Below are positions 25,310 through 32,034 of a stretch of 34,280 nucleotides of DNA, one piece after another. Under the pieces are notes generated by a model, which searched no databases, was not told the DNA's origin, and was given only the letters and a program-made list of their open reading frames with translations. The stretch comes from a virus, in IMG/VR virus record IMGVR_UViG_3300027513_000035, positions 1-34,280 of that record. One strand, 5' to 3'. Positions within the stretch are counted from its first letter, which is position 1, and each line of letters starts with the position of its first letter. Both the position numbers and the translations under genes were made by a program.

Positions 25310-26618
25310 CGGCGCCCTCGTCGGGTGTGTCTGGTTCTTCATTTCCAGCCGATGGATCGGCCGTTTCCGCCGGCTTTGGGGCGGGGTTCTTATCGTGCCA
25401 GTCCAGCCCGACGACTTGTTGTTGGACCCTGGGCATCGCGCCGTAGCCGCCCGGCACCGCCGGCAGATCCTCCGCGGCGCGAGCCTCGTCGGGTGAATAG
25501 ATGCCCGAGATCACGCCGCGAGCCAGCCCCTCGATACGCTCGCGATACGCCGAGCGCAGCAATGCCCGCGTGTCAAATTCGAGATATTCGTCAGGCATGC
25601 CCTTCAAATTGTACAAGAGCCCGAACGCCTCCTCGACGTGGTTCAGCCAGAACCCCAAGCCCTTCGAGATCCAATCTTGCATGTGCAGTTCGGCACTCGC
25701 ATACGTCGTCTGCCCGATGCCGAGAATGGGCAGCGGTATCCGCATGCAGAGCGCAACCTGCTCGTCGGTCAGCTTCAGCATCTCGGCAAGCTGCCCGTCC
25801 ACTGCCGTCGTCTCGATCAGGTGCGCCTTCAACCCGTGCGTCGCGAGCGGCGTGTTGCCGGCGTTCTCGCCGCTGGTCTTCTCGCGCCAGCGCTGCGACA
25901 GCAGCTCGGCCTGCTCCTGCGTCAGCACCTGATCGGTTTCGAGAATAAAGCTCGGCCGGGCGCGGTTGAGGTAGAACGCGATCTGCTGGTTAAGCACCGC
26001 ATCCGACATCGCCAGATCGAGCGCGGCTGCCAGGATCGGCGACTCGCCGCGCAACGGGTGCCGCGGTGTCTGAAGCCGTACATGCAGCACGTCGCGCGCC
26101 GGCACCGGCAACGACAGATCGAACCGCGCCTCGATGATCTCGTTGCCGGAAATCGCATAGAAGATGCTGCCGTCCTCGGCGAGCCGCGCCTGGCCCTCGC
26201 GCATCAGGTGAAGCTGGTCGATCTCGCCGCGGTTGTTGCGCAGCCCCAGCGCGAACGCCTCGCCGCGCTCGTAAGCCCGGCGCGTCAGGTTCAGCATAAA
26301 GTCGCTGATCGACTGATAGTCGTTCGGGCGTTTGCAGACGCGGGTCAATGCGCTGTTCGTCACCCGCTCCCGCCCGCCGTTCGGCAACGTGCGCCAATGA
26401 TCCGGCGCGCACATTGCGCTCGTCTGCGCGTAGCTCGAAACGCAGGCTTCCACCATCGCCGAGCGCGTGCCGTAGGGCTGAAGGTTGTGGCCGCTTTGCC
26501 ACCAGTTGACGTAACGCCCGGCCGACGCCGACAGCCAGCCGCCCGAGAGCAGGTATGGCCCCGGTCTGTAGGCTCCTTCCGGCGCCCGCCCGAGCATGCG
26601 GGTGAGCCAGTTCGCCAC
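25248..26618 (-). CDS. Portal protein, HK97 family
   Basis: A 456-residue portal. It starts at GTG 26618 with GAGGGGG 6 nt upstream. Recognisable are HNLQPYGTRSAMVEACVSSY near the N-terminus, CKRPNDYQSISDFMLNLTRR, DVLHVRLQTPRHPLRGESPI (a conserved portal stretch), RPSFILETDQVLTQEQAELL and MRIPLPILGIGQTTYASAEL, then an acidic Pro-rich tail. The dodecamer forms the DNA gate used by TerL. Unusually, it is not next to the protease/capsid gene: four genes for exported or Pro-rich proteins lie between. Confidence 0.88.
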   Translation of the reverse strand: MANWLTRMLGRAPEGAYRPGPYLLSGGWLSASAGRYVNWWQSGHNLQPYGTRSAMVEACVSSYAQTSAMCAPDHWRTLPNGGRERVTNSALTRVCKRPNDYQSISDFMLNLTRRAYERGEAFALGLRNNRGEIDQLHLMREGQARLAEDGSIFYAISGNEIIEARFDLSLPVPARDVLHVRLQTPRHPLRGESPILAAALDLAMSDAVLNQQIAFYLNRARPSFILETDQVLTQEQAELLSQRWREKTSGENAGNTPLATHGLKAHLIETTAVDGQLAEMLKLTDEQVALCMRIPLPILGIGQTTYASAELHMQDWISKGLGFWLNHVEEAFGLLYNLKGMPDEYLEFDTRALLRSAYRERIEGLARGVISGIYSPDEARAAEDLPAVPGGYGAMPRVQQQVVGLDWHDKNPAPKPAETADPSAGNEEPDTPDEGADGGDDTERTILAYRAQRRAA

Positions 26619-26678
26619 CTACTGCCCCCTCGCCATCGGGTTCAGCAGGGCCAGCAGGAGGGCCGGGGCGCGGGTCAT
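26619..26678 (-). CDS. 19-aa coupling peptide before the portal gene
   Basis: ATG overlaps the stop of the beta-helix gene as ATGA, and its TAG lies immediately before the portal GTG. The product (MTRAPALLLALLNPMARGQ) is short and hydrophobic. It carries the portal ribosome binding site in its last codons, so its main effect may be to bring ribosomes to the portal start. Low confidence as a functional peptide. Confidence 0.3.
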   Translation of the reverse strand: MTRAPALLLALLNPMARGQ

Positions 26679-28321
26679 TGGCATGCGGCACACCGGAACC
26701 AGGAGCCGGCCCCAAACGTCCAGGCCGCTGGTGTCGTGCCCGTCAGCGTCGTCAGCGGGTCGAGCACCGGCCCGGTCATCGTCAGGGCGGTGATGTTGAA
26801 CTTGGTGCCGAGGCTAACCGTGCAGCCAACCCGCGGACTCGCCGGCATCGCCACGGTGTGCCCCGCAATCCCGCTGGTGTGGGTGAACAGGGTCGTGCCG
26901 CAGTTGAGGTTAGTCGTACCACCATCAGTCGCCAGGACGAAGCTCTTCGGGGTGATGATGCTGCCGTTAAACATCGGCTGTAGGCTGGTGTTGTTAGATG
27001 GGCCGCCGTTGTCGATTACAGCGCTGGTAATGCCGCTCACTGCATCGTTATGGCGCTCGTACCACCAAATAGACCCCGCTTCCAGCGTTACCCCGTTCAT
27101 CGTCACGCCGACTTGCGGATTACGATAAATGTTGCCGTAGACCTGCCCGTGCTGCCCGTCCGTGGTCAGGAAATTGACCAGGGCCGTGTTGGTGCCAGTG
27201 ACGCTCAGCGTATTGGCAATGATGCTCGCGCCAAACGCGCCGCGCAGGTTGAACCCACCGCCGACCGCAACCGGCGACGGCATGCCGCCGGCACCGATAA
27301 ACATCTCGTTGCCGATCGCCTTCAGGTTCTGCACCGGGGCGGCGTCGACAAAATACCCGTCGATCTGCGCCTCATTGTCCAAGAGCGTGTACTCCGGCGG
27401 GCTGCCCGCGCCCGGCATGTTCTCCACATAGAGGAACCGCTGCCCGCGCACATGGTCATTGTGCAGCCAGCGCGGCCCCTGCTGGGCCACGGTGCTGTTG
27501 TTGACGATATGATAGCCGTTGATCCAAGAATGACTGTAGTTGTCGCTGAACTTGTTGCTGTAGTGGCCGAGGAGCGTGTTGTTGTCCTCGAAATAGACGA
27601 AATCAGTACTTCCAGGCAGTGTACCGTAAGCATGATTGTGCTCGATCACCGCGTAACTACACGCCAGACAGTGGATCGCCCGGCTGAAATAGCCCGATCC
27701 GACCTTGCTGAAATCCATGTAATCGACGGTCAGCGTCGGGGTCGCCAGGTTGAACTTCGCGTTGATCGCAATACCGCCGGCGCCAGCGTTCAGCCAGGTC
27801 ATGTTGCTGACACGCAGGGCGCCGGAGCGAGGCAAGCTGCCGCCCTGGCCGAAATCGAGCAGGTTGACGCCGGCGCTGCCGGTGTACTGGATGACCGTGC
27901 TCTGCGGCCCGGCGCCGCGCAGGTAGAGCGTCGTGTCATCCGCCACCAGGGTGCTGGCGCCGTGCATGTAGTAGCCCGGCGGCCAGTAAATCTCCGCACC
28001 TCTGGCGCCGGTCATGCCGGCGATCTCCGGCAGGTTACGGGCGTAGTCGATCGCCGCCTGCGCCGCGCACCAGTCGATCTCCTGAGTCAGCGCCGTGGCC
28101 GTTGGGCAGACCGCCTGCGCCTCAGCCAAGCTGCCGTACCGGGTCGAGAGCGAGTGACTCCCACCATCGCCAATCGCGCCATAATCCTTGACGCTCAGCA
28201 CCAACCCAAGATTACGCGCCGCCTCCGGCATCTTTGCGTTGCCGGCGTCCTGAAACATATCGGCATGCGCGCCGAACGACAGCAGCAACGGAAGAATAGC
28301 GACGGCAGCCAAGCGGCGCAC
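26675..28321 (-). CDS. Signal-peptide-bearing beta-helix protein (pectate-lyase/tailspike-like)
   Basis: A 548-residue protein from a GTG start. Residues 1-20 are a Sec signal peptide (MRRLAAVAILPLLLSFGAHA, ending AHA). The mature N-terminus has LSVKDYGAIGDGG, the opening motif of pectate-lyase/tailspike beta-helix proteins, followed by about 450 residues of short beta turns with many Asn, Gly and His (YAVIEHNHAYG, VNNSTVAQQGPRWLHNDHV). It ends with two Cys-containing strands. It should cleave or bind a surface polysaccharide. A signal peptide is out of place on a virion spike, since virions assemble in the cytoplasm, so the protein may be exported by the infected cell or lysogen. Confidence 0.75.
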   Translation of the reverse strand: MRRLAAVAILPLLLSFGAHADMFQDAGNAKMPEAARNLGLVLSVKDYGAIGDGGSHSLSTRYGSLAEAQAVCPTATALTQEIDWCAAQAAIDYARNLPEIAGMTGARGAEIYWPPGYYMHGASTLVADDTTLYLRGAGPQSTVIQYTGSAGVNLLDFGQGGSLPRSGALRVSNMTWLNAGAGGIAINAKFNLATPTLTVDYMDFSKVGSGYFSRAIHCLACSYAVIEHNHAYGTLPGSTDFVYFEDNNTLLGHYSNKFSDNYSHSWINGYHIVNNSTVAQQGPRWLHNDHVRGQRFLYVENMPGAGSPPEYTLLDNEAQIDGYFVDAAPVQNLKAIGNEMFIGAGGMPSPVAVGGGFNLRGAFGASIIANTLSVTGTNTALVNFLTTDGQHGQVYGNIYRNPQVGVTMNGVTLEAGSIWWYERHNDAVSGITSAVIDNGGPSNNTSLQPMFNGSIITPKSFVLATDGGTTNLNCGTTLFTHTSGIAGHTVAMPASPRVGCTVSLGTKFNITALTMTGPVLDPLTTLTGTTPAAWTFGAGSWFRCAACQ

Positions 28322-28322
28322 G

Positions 28323-29204
28323 TCAGAAGCCCCAAAACGAGCGCTGGTTCGTCACCAGCGTCGCCCGCTCGGTCAACGTCAGCGGGTAGTTGTCCCAAAC
28401 GATCGCCTCACCGTGATTGCACGTCGTCGCAGCGGCACCGACAATCCCCTGACTGCCCGCCGTCACGTTGCCCGCCGCGCTCGCCGTCACCTCCGTCCCA
28501 TCCGTATTAGCCGCGCTCGACGCCCCATTGATCGCCGCCGCGCTGGCGTGCCAATTATCATTGGCCGCCGTCACCGTCATAAACCCGGCGCCGCCACCCC
28601 GCGCTATCCAGGTGCCGACGCCGGTGTTGCCGTTAATCCGGTTATTGAGACCGTTCTGCTGTATAAAAACACATGCGCCGGTTGCCGCGCCGTCCCGCTT
28701 CGCCACCACCGAGAGACCGACCACACCGGTAGCCGGCGTCACCGTCGCACTCGTCAGCAAAGTCTGCGTCGCCGCCGTGGTTCGCCAGCACGGCAAGGTA
28801 CCCTGACAATTGAAAATCAACTGCGGCTGATTAGCCGCCGTGGTTTGCACAAGGTCTTTGGCACCACCCGATTGATCGTACCAAGTCCGGCCAAAACAAC
28901 TCGTCGCCGCACAGTGCGACACCGCCGCCGCCGCGTCCCACGGCGCCCCCGTGAAGGAGGTGAACCCGAGGAAAGCGATGTCCAGCTCGGCGTTGTCGCT
29001 GGCCCGCCGGATGCGGATCGCACTGCCTGTATAGGCGGTGCGCAACTTGCGAAAAGAATACGCCCCGCTCGGGGTGGTGAAAGCGTCCAGCGGCGCCGCT
29101 GCGGCCGGGATGATCCGGTGCCCGCGGTACGGTGCGTGCATCCGCGCCTCGGCTGGCGCCACAAACGCCAGCAACAGCCCGGCGAGCAGCAGTGCCACGC
29201 GCAT
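28323..29204 (-). CDS. Signal-peptide-bearing arabinofuranosidase-B-like protein
   Basis: A 293-residue protein. Residues 1-21 form a signal peptide (MRVALLLAGLLLAFVAPAEA, AEA end). The mature part matches the concanavalin-like domain of alpha-L-arabinofuranosidase B: AYSFRKLRTAYTGSAIRIRR-ASDNAELDI, then a Cys pair (SHCAATSCF) and RTWYDQSGGAKDL, all hallmark segments of that family. Further Cys pairs suggest folding in the periplasm. It lies between two other exported proteins. Enzyme or glycan-binding role toward plant or bacterial surface sugars is likely; catalytic residues cannot be assigned by eye. Confidence 0.75.
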   Translation of the reverse strand: MRVALLLAGLLLAFVAPAEARMHAPYRGHRIIPAAAAPLDAFTTPSGAYSFRKLRTAYTGSAIRIRRASDNAELDIAFLGFTSFTGAPWDAAAAVSHCAATSCFGRTWYDQSGGAKDLVQTTAANQPQLIFNCQGTLPCWRTTAATQTLLTSATVTPATGVVGLSVVAKRDGAATGACVFIQQNGLNNRINGNTGVGTWIARGGGAGFMTVTAANDNWHASAAAINGASSAANTDGTEVTASAAGNVTAGSQGIVGAAATTCNHGEAIVWDNYPLTLTERATLVTNQRSFWGF

Positions 29205-29207
29205 CGA

Positions 29208-29564
29208 TCAAATGCCCGTGCCTGGGGTCACATACAATGTCGCGGTGCCCGTGCCGGTAATGCCGGCGACGTGCGTCTGATTGCAGCCGAGAATCTCGAC
29301 GCTGCCCGGTGCAACCGGCAGGCTGGCGGCAACAGTCGCAACAACGGCCACGGTGCCGCATTCGATGAAGACGGCGACGCTGCCGGCGTTGTACAGGCGC
29401 ACATGCTGCGTCCCGCCGGCCGCGGCTCGGATCTGCACGCGCCCGGACGCAGCGGTGGCCGCCAGCGTCACGGTGGCCGCGCCGTCCGTCCGAAATGCCG
29501 TGTCGCTCTGCGCCGCGCCGGTTGCCGCCAGCAGCAGCGCCGCGGCAAGGGCAATGCGTCTCAT
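29208..29564 (-). CDS. Signal-peptide-bearing small beta-sandwich protein
   Basis: A 118-residue protein: signal peptide MRRIALAAALLLAATGAAQS, then a beta-rich mature part (ATVTLAATAASGRVQIRAAA, QHVRLYNAGSVAVFIECGTV, GSVEILGCNQTHVAGITGTG) with two Cys. The style, with a strand reading HVRLYNAGSVAVFIECGT, resembles small phage appendage proteins that cap or decorate spikes. Its start overlaps the preceding stop as ATGA; it ends 3 nt before the arabinofuranosidase-like gene. First of three consecutive exported proteins. Confidence 0.65.
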   Translation of the reverse strand: MRRIALAAALLLAATGAAQSDTAFRTDGAATVTLAATAASGRVQIRAAAGGTQHVRLYNAGSVAVFIECGTVAVVATVAASLPVAPGSVEILGCNQTHVAGITGTGTATLYVTPGTGI

Positions 29565-29944
29565 CGCGTGGTGTATCCCGGCCCGCTCGTCGCAGGGCGC
29601 ACATCGCGCTCGCGCCGCGGCACGCCCTGCGGCTCGCCCGCCTTTGGCTCTGCTGCGGGGATGCCCTCTGCCATCGCGTCGAGCTCGGCCTGCGTCGGGG
29701 TGGCAGGCGGCGGCACTATCGGCTGAGCCGGCTCGCTGCGCGGCGCGGCTGCCGTTACCGGGCCGGGCGGCGGCGGGGTGTAGGTGCCCGTCGCCATCGC
29801 ATCAAGCTCCTCTTGCGTCGGGGTGGCCGGCGGCGGTGTCACGGGTGTCGGCGGCGGCTCGCCCTCGCGCTGGTCGGGCCGCGGTTGCGGCGGCGGCGGT
29901 GCCGGCCGCGGCTCCGGTGCCGGATCGGGTGTCGATTGCGCCAT
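29561..29944 (-). CDS. Proline-rich protein with duplicated ELDAMA motif
   Basis: A 127-residue, Pro/Glu/Ala-rich, probably unfolded protein. Strong ribosome binding site (GGAGG, 6 nt before ATG 29944). It contains the segment PPPATPTQ(E/A)ELDAMA-x-G twice, about 45 residues apart, so it arose by internal duplication. It is the first gene after the capsid gene. Similar short TPTQxELDAM peptides occur in small structural-region proteins of other phages; function unknown, perhaps a capsid-associated or assembly peptide. Confidence 0.6.
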   Translation of the reverse strand: MAQSTPDPAPEPRPAPPPPQPRPDQREGEPPPTPVTPPPATPTQEELDAMATGTYTPPPPGPVTAAAPRSEPAQPIVPPPATPTQAELDAMAEGIPAAEPKAGEPQGVPRRERDVRPATSGPGYTTR

Positions 29945-29973
29945 TACTTTCCCTCCGTTGTGTCGCGCGTCGA

Positions 29974-29991
29974 GCGGGGCCGAAGCCCCGC
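29974..29991 (-). other. UUCG-tetraloop hairpin after the capsid gene
   Basis: On the minus-strand RNA, GCGGGGC-UUCG-GCCCCGC, a 7-bp GC stem closed by the very stable UUCG loop, starts 13 nt after the capsid stop codon and ends 30 nt before the next start codon. No T run follows, so it is more likely an mRNA 3'-end stabiliser or partial terminator that lets capsid outnumber downstream products. Confidence 0.6.
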
Positions 29992-30003
29992 CCGCAATGT
30001 GCG

Positions 30004-31920
30004 TTATGCCGGCGCCCAGTTGGCCCCGGTGAGCCATTGCACCATGCCGCTGCGGCGCATCGCCCAGGTCGTCGGCAAGATGAGACGCAGTGCCAGTTGG
30101 TTGGTCTGGTACATGCTCTCGACCGGCGACGACGCCGTGCCGGAGACAATGTGCAACGGCGTCGTGTCCTCGATATGCAAGGTCGCCTCCTCCGACACCA
30201 TGAACTCCGGGGTGCCCTGCACCGACACAAAGTCCTCGGCCTCGACCACGATCACCGTCCCGGCCGCAACAACAGTGCTCTCCAGCACCGTCAGACGGCT
30301 GGTAAATTGATCCGACCATCCGAAGCCGCTATTGCCCGGCCCCGGTGCCGTCGCTAGCTGCATTGCCTGCGCCGGGTTGATCATCATCACCAGGTTGTTG
30401 CCGGCATTCGCCGTGTAAAACGGCCCGGTCAACTTCGTGAGATCGCCGAGAATGGCGCCGTAGCCGCCGCCCGCCGTGGCGGTCAGCGCCGACACGCCGT
30501 TAAGCAATCCCGCCGGCCGCGTGCTGCCGCTGCCGCCGCCCGCCGTGGCGTCGATCAGCAGCGTGTCGATCATCAGCCCGGTCTTGCGGATGATCGCGTC
30601 GCGCACCAGCCCCTCAAGGCTCGGGTTGCTGTACATCGCGATTTCGCGGCTGTAGCGGGTGATAACACCCACTTTGTGCGGGTAGAGGCTCAGCGACGTG
30701 AACCCCATACGGCGCACCGGGATGGGCTGCGCCTCGCCGACGAAGGAGCCCGCGATGCTCGGGGTAGCCGCTTCCGACGGGATGCGGATGACACCCGCAT
30801 CCGGCCCGAATTGCAGCGACGTGCCCCGCGCCGCCAGCGGTGGCAACAACCGCCGTGCCTCACGCGGTGTCAGCATCGCCGCCGTCGCCGTCTGCACCAG
30901 TTCCGCCGCCCAGGTGGCGAGCGTCGTCGATGCCCCGGCCGGCGCCGCGCGGGTCAGAACACCGGCTATCACACGGGTCGCCTCGTCGCCCTCGTAGCGT
31001 TCGCTCAGCGCCGCATCGAGCGACTGCGGGTTGACGCTGCCGGTCTTCAAATGCGCCCGCAACGCCGCCGCCCCGGCCCGCCAGAAATACTCCTGCGGCT
31101 CGGGCTCGCGCAGCGACATGCCGAGGGGCCGGCGCATCACGGCCGGCGCCCGGATCTCGGGCTGCTGCGCCAACGTGCGCGCCGCCAGCGCCTTCTCGGT
31201 GCGCTCCAGCGACGCCAGCCGCTCCGACACCGCCTCGATGGTGTCCTGCAACGCCTGCGCCCGCTCGGTGTCGTGGTTGGCGTCCTTGGTGTGTTCGGTA
31301 AGCTCATCCCGCGCGGCATTCAGCCGTGCCTGGGCGTCGGTAATCTGCTCGGTGATGTTCATGGGAGTTCCCCGCATTGCGGGTTTCGACACGGCATGCC
31401 CGCCGCTTCTCACCACTCCCGGCCTTGTTGCGGCATGCTCGCCGAAGGCTAGGTTCATGGTGCCGTCGCTGATGTTCAGCGATTTCGCGATGCTCAGTGC
31501 CGCCGGGTTGGCGGGCACGCTGACGATCGATGTTTCGAGAAGTTCCTGCCGCGTGTAGCGGGTGCCAGCCATCGGCCGCTTCGGGTCGATGGGCTCGCTG
31601 TCGATGCCGCGGAACCCGACGCTCGTCGCGCGCAAAATATCCTGCTCGATCAGCGACAGGATCTCGTCGGTACGCTGGCTGGTGCCCACCTTCGCTGGCA
31701 CAAAGTCCGCCACCAGCCGCCCATCCTCGACGCGGATATTCACCCACTTGCCGATCGGCTGGTGCGGCGAATGATTGAATAGCGCAATCGGATTGGACCG
31801 GAACGAATCGAGCAGCCAGCCATCCGGCTCGATGATGTCGCCATAGCGGTCCTGGGTGGCGTCGCTCAGCACATAGGAGAGCGTCCCGTCCACCTTGCCG
31901 GCGAACTCGCGTAGAAGCAT
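30004..31920 (-). CDS. Prohead protease-major capsid protein fusion
   Basis: A single 638-residue frame with the HK97-type protease first and the major capsid protein second. Residues 1-145 are the U35 protease: GDIIEPDGWLLDSFRSNPIA, LFNHSPHQPIGKW (His50), ATSVGFRGID, and LLETSIVSVPANPAA (nucleophile Ser131). Residues 187-260 are a coiled-coil scaffold (delta) domain, and about 270-638 is the HK97 fold capsid protein (IRIPSEAATPSIAGSFVGEA, PHKVGVITRYSREIAMYSNP, FVSVQGTPEFMVSEEATLHI). Start ATG 31920 has AAGGA upstream. An internal ATG at 31362 (M187) has GGGGAA 7 nt before it and could make capsid without protease. Confidence 0.88.
   Translation of the reverse strand: MLLREFAGKVDGTLSYVLSDATQDRYGDIIEPDGWLLDSFRSNPIALFNHSPHQPIGKWVNIRVEDGRLVADFVPAKVGTSQRTDEILSLIEQDILRATSVGFRGIDSEPIDPKRPMAGTRYTRQELLETSIVSVPANPAALSIAKSLNISDGTMNLAFGEHAATRPGVVRSGGHAVSKPAMRGTPMNITEQITDAQARLNAARDELTEHTKDANHDTERAQALQDTIEAVSERLASLERTEKALAARTLAQQPEIRAPAVMRRPLGMSLREPEPQEYFWRAGAAALRAHLKTGSVNPQSLDAALSERYEGDEATRVIAGVLTRAAPAGASTTLATWAAELVQTATAAMLTPREARRLLPPLAARGTSLQFGPDAGVIRIPSEAATPSIAGSFVGEAQPIPVRRMGFTSLSLYPHKVGVITRYSREIAMYSNPSLEGLVRDAIIRKTGLMIDTLLIDATAGGGSGSTRPAGLLNGVSALTATAGGGYGAILGDLTKLTGPFYTANAGNNLVMMINPAQAMQLATAPGPGNSGFGWSDQFTSRLTVLESTVVAAGTVIVVEAEDFVSVQGTPEFMVSEEATLHIEDTTPLHIVSGTASSPVESMYQTNQLALRLILPTTWAMRRSGMVQWLTGANWAPA
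31360..31378 (-). promoter_or_regulatory. Candidate internal ribosome binding site and ATG for capsid alone
   Basis: GGGGAA followed 7 nt later by ATG (31362) within the fused frame, exactly at the join between the protease and the scaffold domain. It would allow many capsid subunits per protease, as in separate-gene phages. Seen in sequence; use is inferred. Confidence 0.4.
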
Positions 31921-32034
31921 GCGCGGTGTCCTTGCGGCTACGGCCGATGCCGTGCTCGCTGGATGCGGTGTTTCGGGTTGCCGGCTACCCGCCGCCGGCA
32001 GGCTTCAGCGCGTCAGGCGCGCTCTCAGGCGGCG

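Noticed and set aside
25638-27128. 496-codon open frame on the plus strand
   Set aside because: Opposite the portal gene, whose family motifs are clear. No ribosome binding site or domain.
27050-28510. 486-codon open frame on the plus strand
   Set aside because: It lies wholly opposite the beta-helix and arabinofuranosidase-like genes, which have signal peptides and family motifs; its product is Arg/Ala/Val-rich and shows no domain. It is a shadow of GC-rich coding DNA.
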